Shown here piece after piece: positions 8,312 to 17,484 of a stretch of 64,000 nucleotides of DNA (within the stretch, counting starts at the first letter, position 1; each line of letters opens with the position of its first letter). Source of the stretch: Alphaproteobacteria bacterium (GTDB lineage: Bacteria > Pseudomonadota > Alphaproteobacteria > CACIAM-22H2); contig JAFKFM010000007.1 in NCBI GenBank assembly GCA_017308135.1, positions 204,001 to 268,000 on the forward strand. The letters run 5' to 3'. The position numbers were made by a program, and so were the translations under genes. The notes beneath the pieces were generated by a model. The model saw only the letters and a program-made list of their open reading frames with translations, made no database searches and was not told the DNA's origin.

Positions 8312-9217
8312 GTGACGAACGCCCGCCGCTTCCCCGCACTGTCGATCTTGTTCGATCGTTGGCTTCCCGCCGTCGTCCTCGCCCCCAGCGTCGCGGCGAG
8401 TTTGTTGTTCGTCTATATATTTGTGTTTTTGAACGGATATCTGTCCTTTACGAGTTCGCGATTGCTCCCGCGCTACGAATTCGTCGGCCTCGACCGTTAT
8501 CGCGAACTGTTCGACAACGACGTCTGGTGGGAATCCGTCGCCAATCTGTTTTGGTTCGCGGCGCCGTTCATCGTGATTTCGACGATCGTCGGCTTGACCC
8601 TCGCCATTTTGCTGGATCAGCGCATCCGCGCGGAAGGCGCGCTGCGCGCGATCTATCTTTATCCGCTGGCGCTTTCCCAGGTCGTCGCGGGCACCGCGTG
8701 GCAGTGGCTTATGAATCCGTCGCTCGGGCTTTCGCATGTCGCCGAGCAGCTCGGGTGGCGCGGCGCCAGCTTCGATTGGCTCAGCGATCCCAGCCGGGCG
8801 ATTTTCTGCGTCGTCATCGCGGCGGTGTGGCAATGCACGGGCTTCGTCGCGGCTTTGTTCCTCGCGGGCTTGCGCGGCGTCGACGAGGAGATCGTGAAGG
8901 CGGCGCAAGTCGACGGCGCGTCGAAGCCGCTGATCTATCGGCGTATCGTTCTGCCGACGATCCGCCCGGTGTTCTTCTCGGTGATGCTGATACTGACGCA
9001 TCTGGCGATCAAGACGTTCGACCTAGTGGTCGCGATGACAGCCGGCGGCCCGGGAACGTCGACGATTCTTCCGACCATTTTCATGTACACCTACGCTTTC
9101 GAGCGCGGCCGCATGGGAATCGGCGCGGCTTCGGCGATGATGATGCTGGCGATGGTCGTCGCGATCCTCGTGCCGTTGATGTATCTCGAATCGAGGGCGA
9201 CGCGAAATGCCGCGTGA
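8312..9217 (+). CDS. Sugar ABC transporter permease (GtsB/UgpA-like)
   Basis: This is a 301-residue inner-membrane subunit with about six hydrophobic segments and the EAA loop EEIVKAAQVDGASKPLIYRRIVLPTIRP (about residues 191-218). The MalF/UgpA-like features pair it with the next gene. GTG at 8312 is the first good start; the ribosome site is weak. Its end overlaps the next permease by 11 bases, suggesting coupled translation. Confidence 0.88.
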   Translation: MTNARRFPALSILFDRWLPAVVLAPSVAASLLFVYIFVFLNGYLSFTSSRLLPRYEFVGLDRYRELFDNDVWWESVANLFWFAAPFIVISTIVGLTLAILLDQRIRAEGALRAIYLYPLALSQVVAGTAWQWLMNPSLGLSHVAEQLGWRGASFDWLSDPSRAIFCVVIAAVWQCTGFVAALFLAGLRGVDEEIVKAAQVDGASKPLIYRRIVLPTIRPVFFSVMLILTHLAIKTFDLVVAMTAGGPGTSTILPTIFMYTYAFERGRMGIGAASAMMMLAMVVAILVPLMYLESRATRNAA

Positions 9218-10064
9218 GGTCACAATCGGCCGGGTCGCGATCTACGCGACGCTGATCGTATTCGCGTTGATCTTCCTGACCCCGATCTACGTGACGATCG
9301 TCACGTCGTTCAAGTCGCTTGAGGAGCTGCGCCGCGGCGATCTGCTCGCCTTGCCGGCGCGGTTCGAATACGCCGCCTGGATCAAAGCGTGGAGCACGGC
9401 GTGCACCGGCGTGCGCTGCGACGGCCTGCAGCCCTTCTTCTTCAATTCCGTGAAGATGGTGATTCCGGCCGTCCTGCTGTCGTCCTTGTTGGGATCGATC
9501 AACGGCTACGTGCTCGCCCAATGGCGGTTTCCGGGCGCCGATATCGTATTCACGGGCTTGCTGGTCGGCTTCTTCATTCCCTTCCAGGCGATCCTGCTGC
9601 CGGCGGCCCAGTTCCTCGGCTTCTTCGGCATCGCCAATACGATCGGCGGATTGATCCTGATCCACGTCGTCTACGGCATCGCCTTCACCACGATGCTGTT
9701 CCGGAATTTCTACGTGAACATTCCGGTTGAGCTCGTCAAAGCCGCGCGGGTCGACGGTGCGGGGCTGTTCATGATCTATCGCCGGATATTCCTGCCGCTG
9801 TCGCTGCCGATCTTCATGGTCTGCATCATTTGGCAGTTCACCCAGATCTGGAACGACTTCCTTTTCGGCGTCGTCTTCTCGGGTCCAGCGGCCCGGCCGG
9901 TCACGGTGGGGCTCAACAATCTCGTCAACACCTCCGAGGGCGTGAAGGAATTCAACGTCGATATGGCGGCGGCCCTCATCACGGCGCTGCCGACGCTGCT
10001 CGTCTACATTCTCGGCGGCCGATATTTCGTTCGCGGCCTGATGGCCGGCGCAGTCAAGGGCTAG
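9207..10064 (+). CDS. Sugar ABC transporter permease (GtsC/UgpE-like)
   Basis: The 285-residue second permease carries six hydrophobic segments and the EAA loop VELVKAARVDGAGLFMIYRRIFLPLSLPI. The insertion TACTGVRCDGLQPFFFNSVKM near residues 66-87 with two cysteines resembles glucose-type GtsC proteins. It forms the membrane channel with the product of 8312. Confidence 0.88.
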   Translation: MPREVTIGRVAIYATLIVFALIFLTPIYVTIVTSFKSLEELRRGDLLALPARFEYAAWIKAWSTACTGVRCDGLQPFFFNSVKMVIPAVLLSSLLGSINGYVLAQWRFPGADIVFTGLLVGFFIPFQAILLPAAQFLGFFGIANTIGGLILIHVVYGIAFTTMLFRNFYVNIPVELVKAARVDGAGLFMIYRRIFLPLSLPIFMVCIIWQFTQIWNDFLFGVVFSGPAARPVTVGLNNLVNTSEGVKEFNVDMAAALITALPTLLVYILGGRYFVRGLMAGAVKG

Positions 10065-10067
10065 AAC

Positions 10068-11195
10068 ATGACCGGTCTCAGTATTCGCGGCGTCCACAAG
10101 ACGTATCCCAACGGCGTCGAAGTGCTGAAGGGCATCGACATCGATATCGCGGAAGGCCAGTTCCTAATCCTGGTCGGCAGTTCCGGTTGCGGCAAGTCGA
10201 CTTTGCTGAACATGATCGCCGGGCTGGAAACGATCTCGCGCGGCGAGATCTGGATCGGGGGCCGTCTCGTCAACGATCTGCCGCCCAAAAGCCGCGACAT
10301 CGCGATGGTGTTCCAATCCTACGCGCTTTATCCGACCATGACCGTGCGGGAGAACATCTCGTTCGGCCTGGAGGTGCGTAAAATCGCCCAAGCCGAGCAG
10401 AAGCGCATCGTCGATACCGTCGCCGAATCGCTGCAGATATCGCACTTGCTCGATCGCCGTCCGCGCCAGCTTTCCGGCGGGCAGCGTCAGCGCGTGGCGA
10501 TGGGGCGCGCTTTGGCGCGCAATCCCACGCTGTTCCTGTTCGACGAACCGCTGTCCAATCTCGACGCGCAGCTGCGCTTGGAGATGCGTGCGGAAATCAA
10601 GATGATGCATCGGCGCCTGGGCAAGACGATCTGCTACGTGACGCATGATCAGATCGAGGCGATGACGCTCGGCGATCGGATCGCCGTCATGAAGGATGGC
10701 GTAGTCCAACAGCTTGGCAATCCGCGCGAGATATACGATGCGCCCGCCAATATGTACGTGGCCGGCTTCATCGGGGCGCCGCCGATGAACTTCGTGCCCG
10801 GCAAGCTCGAGAAGGCCGGCGCCGGGTACGGGATCTCGGTCGATACGCGGGTCGCGCGCGGATCGTTGCGTTGCATCTCGCTCGACGGGAACTACGACGC
10901 GCATGTCGGCGAGGATGTCGTTCTCGGTATTCGGCCCGAACGCATCACGGACAGCCTCTCGGTCCGTGAAGGGCTCGCCGAACTTCAGATGCTTGAGGTC
11001 AAGGTCGATCTGGTCGAGCCCACAGGTCCCGATACGCTCGTATTCACCGAATTGAACGGCCGGCGCGCGCTGTGCCGCGTGCATCCGGGCGCCGAGCCGC
11101 GGCCGGGTCAGTCGGCCAAACTGGCGTTCGACCTCTCGAAATCCGTCCTGTTCGATCCGGTCACCGGCGCGCGCCTGACGAAAGCCGGGGCGTGA
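10068..11195 (+). CDS. Sugar ABC transporter ATPase (UgpC/MsmK/MalK type)
   Basis: This is a 375-residue ATPase with Walker A GSSGCGKST (about 38-46), signature LSGGQRQR, Walker B LFLFDEPLSNLD and H-loop VTHDQ. A C-terminal OB/TOBE region of roughly 130 residues (GIRPERITD motif near 285) is typical of carbohydrate importers. It starts three bases after the preceding stop, and its TGA overlaps the ATG of the lyase gene by one base. Confidence 0.93.
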   Translation: MTGLSIRGVHKTYPNGVEVLKGIDIDIAEGQFLILVGSSGCGKSTLLNMIAGLETISRGEIWIGGRLVNDLPPKSRDIAMVFQSYALYPTMTVRENISFGLEVRKIAQAEQKRIVDTVAESLQISHLLDRRPRQLSGGQRQRVAMGRALARNPTLFLFDEPLSNLDAQLRLEMRAEIKMMHRRLGKTICYVTHDQIEAMTLGDRIAVMKDGVVQQLGNPREIYDAPANMYVAGFIGAPPMNFVPGKLEKAGAGYGISVDTRVARGSLRCISLDGNYDAHVGEDVVLGIRPERITDSLSVREGLAELQMLEVKVDLVEPTGPDTLVFTELNGRRALCRVHPGAEPRPGQSAKLAFDLSKSVLFDPVTGARLTKAGA

Positions 11196-12064
11196 TGCCT
11201 GCGGACGCCACGTTGCGGCGCGCGCTCGACGGGGGCCAGGTTTACGCGCCGCTCGTCCTCAACCCGCTGATGGCGAAATACGCCGAAGCGGCGGGCTTCA
11301 AGGCGGGTTATGTCGGCGGCGGCGCGCTCGGTTTCCTCAACGGCGGCCTCGAAGCGAATCTCGGCCTTGAAGAGATGGTGCGGACGGGTGTGTCCATCCG
11401 TGCGCAAAGCGGCATCCATCTGATTATGGACGGGACATGCGGCTGGGGCGATCCGGTGCATTTGCGCCATGTGATTCCGCATGCCGAAGCCGCCGGATAT
11501 GACGCGATCGAGATCGAGGATCAGGTGCTGCCCAAGCGCGTGCATCATCACGCGGGCATCGAGCATTTGGTGCCGATCGAACTGATGGTCGGGAAGATCG
11601 AGCAGGCCGTCGCCGCGCGCCGATCGCGCGAATTTCTGGTGATCGCGCGGACCAACGGCGTGCGCGCCACCGACCGCGACGACGCGATGCGCCGCGCGGA
11701 AGCTTATGCGCGCGCCGGCGCGGATATTCTGCTGCCGATGGCGCGGTCGGCCGAGGATCTGCGCTACTTCGCCGAACGATTGCCGGCGCCGCTGATGTAT
11801 CTGGTGCCGCTGGGCGGATTGGGCGAGATGTCGCTGTCGCTCGACGAGATGGCGGCTCTCGGTTACGGCCTCATTGGCGATCCGGCGACGCCGATTTTCG
11901 CCATGGCCCGTGCATTGCGCGCCGCCTACGCGGCGTTGGCCCGGCGCGAGCGCGACCCGACCGTGGGCGGCGACGGCGCCGTCGAGGAGCGGCGTATCTA
12001 CGAATTGCTGGATCTGGAAGCGCTGTTGGAGATCGAGCGCCGGACGCACGGCATCCGGCGCTGA
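11195..12064 (+). CDS. Isocitrate lyase/PEP mutase superfamily lyase
   Basis: This 289-residue protein has the superfamily barrel features: GYVGGGALGFLNG, IMDGTCGWGDP (metal-binding D79), IEIEDQ (about 106-110) and IARTNG. The loop that carries the catalytic Cys in isocitrate and methylisocitrate lyases (KRCGH) reads KRVHHH here (114-119), so Cys is replaced by Val. It is therefore not a standard isocitrate-type lyase; a decarboxylase, hydrolase or related C-C bond enzyme acting on a 2-oxo or hydroxy acid is more likely. ATG 11195 overlaps the ATPase stop, so it is translated with the transporter and probably acts on its substrate or a product. Confidence 0.82.
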   Translation: MPADATLRRALDGGQVYAPLVLNPLMAKYAEAAGFKAGYVGGGALGFLNGGLEANLGLEEMVRTGVSIRAQSGIHLIMDGTCGWGDPVHLRHVIPHAEAAGYDAIEIEDQVLPKRVHHHAGIEHLVPIELMVGKIEQAVAARRSREFLVIARTNGVRATDRDDAMRRAEAYARAGADILLPMARSAEDLRYFAERLPAPLMYLVPLGGLGEMSLSLDEMAALGYGLIGDPATPIFAMARALRAAYAALARRERDPTVGGDGAVEERRIYELLDLEALLEIERRTHGIRR

Positions 12065-12075
12065 TCTTCGGGCGT

Positions 12076-12966
12076 TCAGATTTTCAGGCCTTCGCCGCGA
12101 TTCCAGGCTTGGCCCATCGCGTCGTTATAGGGGACGACCGTTTGGGCTTGTTCTCCCAGACCGGAAATCCCCAAGCGCATCGTGTCGCCGGCTTTCATGA
12201 AGACCGGCGGCTTCATGCCGAGACCGACGCCCGGGGGCGTGCCCGTCGTCACGATATCGCCGGGCGTCAGCGCGACGAAGCGGCTGAGATACGCGACGAT
12301 ATGCGCGATCGAGAAGATCATGCGCTTCGTCGTCCCGGTCTGGACGCGCTTCCCGTTGAGGTCGAGCCAAAGATCGAGATTTTGCGGATCCTTGATCTCG
12401 TCGGCGGTGACGAGCCAAGGGCCGGCCGGCGCGAAGGTCGGATAGCTCTTGCCCTTCTGCCATTGGCCTTCCCACTCGATCTGAAACTCGCGCTCCGAAA
12501 TGTCGTTCATGACGAAATAGCCGGCGACATGCTTCAAGGCGTCGGCTTCGGAAACGTGCCAGGCCGGCGAGCCGATGACGAAGGCGAGCTCGACTTCCCA
12601 ATCCAGCTTGCGCGAGCCTGGCGGCAGGATCACCGGGTCGAACGGGCCGCTGAGCGCTTGGGCATGTTTGGCGAACAGGATCGGCTGCGTGGGGATCGGC
12701 GCGTTGGTTTCCTCGGCGTGATCGGTGTAGTTGAGGCCGATGCACAGCAGATTGCGCACGTCGCCGATCGGCGCGCCGTAGCGCGGCTTGCCGGGGACGG
12801 CCGGAAGCTTCGATGGATCGAGCGCCCGCAGCTTGTCGAGCGTGTTCGGCGACAGCGCGGCGCCGGTGATATCGGGCACGACGGACGAAAGGTCGCGTAT
12901 CCCGCCGGCCGCATCGAGAATTCCGGGGCGTTCTTGTCCGCGTTCGCCGTATCGGACGAGCTTCAT
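12076..12966 (-). CDS. Fumarylacetoacetate hydrolase family protein
   Basis: The 296-residue protein has the FAH C-terminal catalytic domain. Metal ligands are seen as E124 and E126 in DWEVELAFVIG and D155 in VMNDIS; TTGTPPGVGLGMKPPVFMKAGD is the conserved glycine-rich turn. Close family members include 2,4-diketo-3-deoxy-L-fuconate hydrolases, acylpyruvases and ureidoglycolate lyases. In this setting, cleavage of a diketo sugar acid to pyruvate plus a hydroxy acid is plausible but unproven. It converges with the lyase at 11195 (11-base gap) and has its own promoter with an operator. Confidence 0.85.
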   Translation of the reverse strand: MKLVRYGERGQERPGILDAAGGIRDLSSVVPDITGAALSPNTLDKLRALDPSKLPAVPGKPRYGAPIGDVRNLLCIGLNYTDHAEETNAPIPTQPILFAKHAQALSGPFDPVILPPGSRKLDWEVELAFVIGSPAWHVSEADALKHVAGYFVMNDISEREFQIEWEGQWQKGKSYPTFAPAGPWLVTADEIKDPQNLDLWLDLNGKRVQTGTTKRMIFSIAHIVAYLSRFVALTPGDIVTTGTPPGVGLGMKPPVFMKAGDTMRLGISGLGEQAQTVVPYNDAMGQAWNRGEGLKI

Positions 12967-13011
12967 GGCGTATCTCCCTGAATGATGCGACCGAATGCGT
13001 CGCTGATCGGA

Positions 13012-13040
13012 AATGTATCCGGTTACATATGGATTATCAA
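13012..13040 (-). promoter_or_regulatory. Promoter and LacI-type operator of the FAH-family gene
   Basis: On the minus strand TTGATA (13040-13035), a 17-base spacer and TACATT (13017-13012) form a good promoter. The operator TGTATCCGGTTACA (13014-13027) overlaps the -10. It lies between the FAH gene and the end of the LacI gene. Confidence 0.72.
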
Positions 13041-13054
13041 CGCCGGATGCCGCA

Positions 13055-14167
13055 TCAGCGGCGGCGCGCCGCCGATCGGGGGGCGGGACCCGCGGATTTC
13101 CGAACGACGATCTCCGCGTCGCACTCGAACGGAACCGGCGCGTCGCGGCCCTCCAATCGGGCGATGAGGTGCGCGACGGCGAAGCGCCCGACCAAGTCGC
13201 TCTGCACGCGGATCGTGGTGATGGGCGGCGCGATCTGCGCCATGATCTCGATATCGTCGTAGCCGACGATAGAGACGTCGTCGGGCACGCGCAGCCCCAT
13301 CTCCTGCGCCTCCAGCACGGCGCCGATCGTCAAATAGGGATTGCCGCAGACGATCGCCGTGGGGCGGGGCGACGTCGTCATCAACTGGCGGCAAAGCTTG
13401 CGGCCTTCGTCGATCGACCATCGCCCGAACAGCATATGCTGCGGGCGGATCGCGTAACCGCGTTCGGCGAGCGCGTCTTTCGTGCCCTCCAGGCGCGCGA
13501 GCGCCCGATCGTTACTCTCGGTCGACTGCGCGATCGTCGCGAAATCGGTGTGCCCGAACTCGATCAGGTACTTCGTCAGGCGATACAGGGCTTTTCGATT
13601 GTCCGGCCCCACGCAGGTGCCGTGCGCCGTCGGATCGTAGGCGAAGGTATTGATCGTCGGGACGCGTTGGCGATCCAAAAACGCGGCGAGATCCGCGTGG
13701 TGCGATTGCCCGACGAGGATGAGCGCGTCCACGCCGCGTTCGACGAATTTGCGGGCTTGCTGGAATTCTTGCTTGGGATCGTATTCCGAGCAGGCGAGCA
13801 GCAGCGTGTAGCCGCGCTTCAAAAGCTCGTCTTGGATCGCGTGCGCGGCGCGCGCGAAATCGCCGTGGGTCAGGGTGGGGAACACCGCGCCGAATACACC
13901 CGACCGGCGGGTGGCCAATGCGCGCGCGGCGCCGTCCGGGACCCAGCCCAGACGTTCGACGACGGAGGCGATTCGTTCGCGCAACTCCTGCGAAACGACT
14001 TCGGGTTTGTTGATGGCGCGCGAGACCGTCGCGGTCGATACGCCGGCGGCTTTCGCGACTTGGCGCAAGCCCACATTGCCCGCCGGCTTGGCCGGTGCCG
14101 GCTTCGCGTCGGGTTGCTTCGCTTGCGCCCGCTTTGCCCGCGTCGCGGGACGATGTTTCGTCGACAA
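13055..14167 (-). CDS. LacI-family transcriptional regulator 1
   Basis: This is a 370-residue repressor with a basic N-terminal tail, a helix-turn-helix (LRQVAKAAGVSTATVSRAIN, about residues 33-52), a hinge helix with AARALA, and a periplasmic-binding-protein-like effector domain (GVFGAVFPTLTHGDFA onward; DDVSIVGYDDIEIMAQIAPPITT near the end). The TTG start at 14167 is chosen because GGGGAG precedes it by 7 bases and the residues upstream look non-coding. The nearest operators (2590, 6872, 13014, 14963) share a CCGG-type centre and are its likely targets; the effector is probably a sugar acid or breakdown product. Confidence 0.9.
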   Translation of the reverse strand: MSTKHRPATRAKRAQAKQPDAKPAPAKPAGNVGLRQVAKAAGVSTATVSRAINKPEVVSQELRERIASVVERLGWVPDGAARALATRRSGVFGAVFPTLTHGDFARAAHAIQDELLKRGYTLLLACSEYDPKQEFQQARKFVERGVDALILVGQSHHADLAAFLDRQRVPTINTFAYDPTAHGTCVGPDNRKALYRLTKYLIEFGHTDFATIAQSTESNDRALARLEGTKDALAERGYAIRPQHMLFGRWSIDEGRKLCRQLMTTSPRPTAIVCGNPYLTIGAVLEAQEMGLRVPDDVSIVGYDDIEIMAQIAPPITTIRVQSDLVGRFAVAHLIARLEGRDAPVPFECDAEIVVRKSAGPAPRSAARRR

Positions 14168-14210
14168 AAAAACGCTCCCCGGCGACGGTCGAAAGGCCGT
14201 CCGCCCGACG

Positions 14211-14909
14211 CTAGCGCGTCGGCACCGTTTGGCGCAACTCCTCGGCGGACAACGTGTATTGAAGCGAATAGACGCCGCGCTCGAAACGCTCGACGCCGGC
14301 GTCTTGAAGGAAGGGTGCCTGCAATACGGCGTCGCAGGCGGCGAAAAGGGCGTCAACGCCGACGGCCTCCACCATTATCAGCCAGCCGATCGTCGCGTCG
14401 GTTCCGCCCCGCAGCTTCATTTCGGCGGTCGGCGCGCCGGGCGGCGGCGCCTCGCCGGCCGCGAGATGCGCGCCGACGATCCCGGGTGCCGCCATCGCAT
14501 CGCCGAGCACGCGCGCGATATTCGCCGCGAACCGCGCCGGCGCCATCCCTGACGTCGCGCGGAAGGTCGCGATATGGGCGCCGCCGCCGATTCCGAACGA
14601 TCGCGTGACGGCGCAGATCGTGCGCGACGTGTTCTTGAAATGCGCGACGACGCGCTTTGTCCAATCGCTGGGCGCGTTCAATCGTTCGACATAGGCGGCG
14701 GAGCGCAGCGTATCGGGCGTTCGCGTTTCATAGAAGTTGAAGTATTTGGGCGTGCCCTCGACGGCCGCGTAGCGCCGGCCGCGCAAAAATCCGGCGACGC
14801 CGACCCGTTCGGGAATGTGCTCGCGGACATGCCATTCGGCGAACGCCGCTTCGGCCTCCGGCGCGATGTCGTTCCAGATCGCGAGCAATCCTTCGCCGAG
14901 CAGCGGCAT
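14211..14909 (-). CDS. DUF4286-like dimeric alpha-beta barrel protein
   Basis: A 232-residue protein of unknown function with two ferredoxin-like repeats. The opening LLAIWNDIAPEAEAAFAEWHVREHIPERVGVAGFLRGRRY is the hallmark of DUF4286/EthD-like proteins, which often accompany catabolic operons. ATG 14909 is preferred because GGAGG lies 5 bases upstream; ATG 14921 overlaps that site. It lies 43 bases before the LacI gene on the same strand, so the two may be cotranscribed from the promoter near 14963. Confidence 0.7.
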   Translation of the reverse strand: MPLLGEGLLAIWNDIAPEAEAAFAEWHVREHIPERVGVAGFLRGRRYAAVEGTPKYFNFYETRTPDTLRSAAYVERLNAPSDWTKRVVAHFKNTSRTICAVTRSFGIGGGAHIATFRATSGMAPARFAANIARVLGDAMAAPGIVGAHLAAGEAPPPGAPTAEMKLRGGTDATIGWLIMVEAVGVDALFAACDAVLQAPFLQDAGVERFERGVYSLQYTLSAEELRQTVPTR

Positions 14910-14949
14910 TTCTTCCTCCATCGCCCCGGTCGAGCCCGCGGCATGATTG

Positions 14950-14996
14950 TTGACGATATCTTTGTAACCGGTTACAGAATTGCTGGAAATTGTCAA
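14950..14996. promoter_or_regulatory. Divergent promoters with perfect LacI-type operator
   Basis: The perfect palindrome TGTAACCGGTTACA is at 14963-14976. On the plus strand TTGACG (14950-14955), 17 bases and TACAGA (14973-14978) lead to the CoA-transferase at 15034. On the minus strand TTGACA (14996-14991) leads toward the DUF4286-like gene and LacI 1, so the site may give autoregulation. Confidence 0.75.
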
Positions 14997-15033
14997 TCCC
15001 GCCCCGGATCGGGAGCGATGGGGAGAGAACGGT

Positions 15034-16632
15034 ATGAAAGTCGTCGAGGCCTCTGAGATCGCCAGCATCATCGAACCCGGCGACAGTATTCTGGTGAGCG
15101 GTTCGGGCGGCGGACATGGCGTGCCGGAAACGATCCTGGCGGCGATCGAGGCGCGTTTCCTCGCGCATGGCCAGCCGCGCGACCTGACCTTGATCCATGC
15201 GGTGGGCATCGGCGATCGCCAGCTTCAAGGTGCCGCGCGCTTCCGTCATCCGGGAATGCTGAAACGCAGCATCACGGGTGCGCTGATCGACTCGCCGCCT
15301 TTGATCCAATTGGCGCTCGACGACAAGATCGAAGCCTATTCGATCCCGCAAGGTGTGATCGCGCAGCTGACGCGCGAGATCGCGGCCGGGCGCCCGGGCC
15401 TGATCACGCGGACCGGCCTCAACACCTTCGTCGATCCGCGCCAGCTGGGCGCGCGCCAGAGCAAATGCGCGAAGGAGGATCTGGTCGAACTCCTGACGAT
15501 CGACGGACAAGAGTGGCTCCGGTTCAAGCCGTTTCCATTGGATGTCGTGCTGCTGCGGGGAACGTCGGCCGACGAGGACGGCAACGTCACGATGGAACAC
15601 GAAGCGATCCCCGGCGAAATGCTGTCGAGCGCGCAAGCGGGCCGACGTCTCGGCGCCGCGGTCGTCGTGCAGGTCAAGCGCCTGGCGAAGCGCGGCACGC
15701 TCAATGCCCGCCAGGTGAAGATCCCGGGCATCCTGGTCGACTACATCGTCGTGGATCCCGAGCAGCGCCAGACATACGCGACGGTCTACAATCCCGCCTA
15801 TTCGGGTGAACTTCGCGTTCCGTTGGAGAACTTGAAGCGTCTGCCGTTCTCGGAACGCAAGATCATCGCGCGGCGCGCGGCGATGGAGATCGTTCCGGGC
15901 GCGATCTGCAATCTCGGCGCCGGCATTTCGACGGGCGTTTCCGCCGTCGCCGCCGAGGAGAACATTCTCGACAGCATCGTGCTGACGAACGAGCAAGGCT
16001 TCATCGGCGGCGCGCCGCTGACCGGCCCGGATTCGGGCACCGCGCAGAACTACGACGCGATGGTCGATCAGCCCTACCAGTTCGATTTCTACGACGGCGG
16101 CGGGCTCGACGTCGCGTTCCTATCCTTCGTCGAAGTCGATCCGTCCGGGAACGTCAATATCAGCCGTTTCGGCGACAAGATCGTCGGCATCGGCGGATTC
16201 ATCAATATCAGCCAGAACGCCCGGAAGGTCGTCTTCAGCGGCACGTTCACGGCCGGCGGGCTGCAAATCGCTATCGAGGGAGGGCGATTGAAGATCGTCC
16301 GCGAGGGGCGGCACGCCAAGTTCGTCCCGGCGATCGAACAGATTTGCTACAACGGCAAGATGGCGGAAGCGGAGGGACGCGCGGCCGTTTTCGTAACCGA
16401 ACGCGCCGTGTTCCACGCCACGGCGAATGGGCTTCGGCTGGTCGAAGTCGCGCCGGGGATCGACATCGAGCGCGATATTGTCGCGCATATGGCGTTCAAG
16501 CCGCTGATCGCGGACGACATCCGCACCATGGATGGGCGCCTGTTCGCGGAAGCGCCGATGGGGCTGGCCGCCGATATCGCCAAAGCAAGCCGGGCCGCGC
16601 GGACCCCGCGCCGCGTCGTGCGGCGGACCTGA
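15034..16632 (+). CDS. Acyl-CoA:carboxylate CoA-transferase (family I), second copy
   Basis: This 532-residue paralogue of the gene at 979-2529 aligns without gaps over most of its length and keeps the catalytic glutamate E320 in TNEQG and the VSGSGGGH segment. ATG 15034 follows GGGGAGAG; reading from 14980 would begin inside the promoter/operator. It is followed 15 bases later by the aroE-like gene and may be cotranscribed with it and the den/otn genes. Two such transferases in one regulon suggest either two acids or gene dosage. Confidence 0.88.
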   Translation: MKVVEASEIASIIEPGDSILVSGSGGGHGVPETILAAIEARFLAHGQPRDLTLIHAVGIGDRQLQGAARFRHPGMLKRSITGALIDSPPLIQLALDDKIEAYSIPQGVIAQLTREIAAGRPGLITRTGLNTFVDPRQLGARQSKCAKEDLVELLTIDGQEWLRFKPFPLDVVLLRGTSADEDGNVTMEHEAIPGEMLSSAQAGRRLGAAVVVQVKRLAKRGTLNARQVKIPGILVDYIVVDPEQRQTYATVYNPAYSGELRVPLENLKRLPFSERKIIARRAAMEIVPGAICNLGAGISTGVSAVAAEENILDSIVLTNEQGFIGGAPLTGPDSGTAQNYDAMVDQPYQFDFYDGGGLDVAFLSFVEVDPSGNVNISRFGDKIVGIGGFINISQNARKVVFSGTFTAGGLQIAIEGGRLKIVREGRHAKFVPAIEQICYNGKMAEAEGRAAVFVTERAVFHATANGLRLVEVAPGIDIERDIVAHMAFKPLIADDIRTMDGRLFAEAPMGLAADIAKASRAARTPRRVVRRT

Positions 16633-16647
16633 GGAAAGGACACGACG

Positions 16648-17484
16648 ATGTCGGTCGCGCATTCCAACGTTCCGGACGAGGTCGCGTATGTCAACGGTCG
16701 CACGCGGCTGTTCGGCATCGTCGGTCATCCGATCGAGCAGGTGAAGTCGCCGGAACTTTTCGGCGCCGAGTTCGAACGCCGCGGCGTGAACGCGTTGATG
16801 CTGCCGCTGCATGTGCTGCCGGACGAATTCGACGCGACGATCGGCGGATTGATGCGTCTGGCGAATCTCGACGGGTTGGTCTTCACGATTCCCTACAAGG
16901 CGCGGGCGGTGCCGCTCGCCGGGAAGATCGGTTCGAACGGCACGAAGGTCGGCGCCATCAACGCCCTGCGGCGAAACACAGACGGCGTCTGGGAAGGCGA
17001 TATTTTCGACGGGATCGGCTGCGTCGAAGCGTTCCGCCGGCGCGGCTTGGGATTCAAGGGCAAGACCGTGCAGATCCTCGGGGCCGGCGGCGCCGGCGCG
17101 GCGATCGCCGTCGCCGTCGCGCATGAAGCGCCCGCAAGATTGCGGCTGTTCGATCCGGACGCGGCGCGGGCGGCCGAATTGGCGGCGCGCGTGAAGCGCG
17201 TCGATCCGGCGATCGACACGACGACCGGCCCGGCGAGCGCGGATAGCGCCGATATTCTTATCAACGCGTCGCCCATCGGAATGTTGGGCGACGCCCGCCT
17301 GCCGTTGCCGGTCGAAAAGCTGGCCGCCGGACTCGTCGTATTCGACGCTGTGGTGAAGCCGGAAGTCACGCCCCTGCTGAAGCTCGCGCGCGACGGCGGC
17401 TGCGTCGCCTTCGGCGGCCGCGAAATGATGCTCGGGCAGATCAGCAAGATGGTCGATTTCTTCGGCTACGAGGCGGCGCGATGA
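16648..17484 (+). CDS. Shikimate dehydrogenase-like oxidoreductase (AroE family)
   Basis: This 278-residue protein has the AroE N-terminal substrate domain and C-terminal NAD(P) domain. Key residues kept are K84 in FTIPYKARAV, D121 in EGDIFDGIG, and the nucleotide loop GAGGAGAA (about 145-152). The substrate loop reads QVKSPELFG instead of SKSPxLHN, so the substrate is probably not shikimate; quinate/shikimate-like or hydroxy-acid dehydrogenation is possible. Its stop overlaps the denD start by 4 bases, so it probably feeds the D-erythronate pathway or a related acid. Confidence 0.82.
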   Translation: MSVAHSNVPDEVAYVNGRTRLFGIVGHPIEQVKSPELFGAEFERRGVNALMLPLHVLPDEFDATIGGLMRLANLDGLVFTIPYKARAVPLAGKIGSNGTKVGAINALRRNTDGVWEGDIFDGIGCVEAFRRRGLGFKGKTVQILGAGGAGAAIAVAVAHEAPARLRLFDPDAARAAELAARVKRVDPAIDTTTGPASADSADILINASPIGMLGDARLPLPVEKLAAGLVVFDAVVKPEVTPLLKLARDGGCVAFGGREMMLGQISKMVDFFGYEAAR

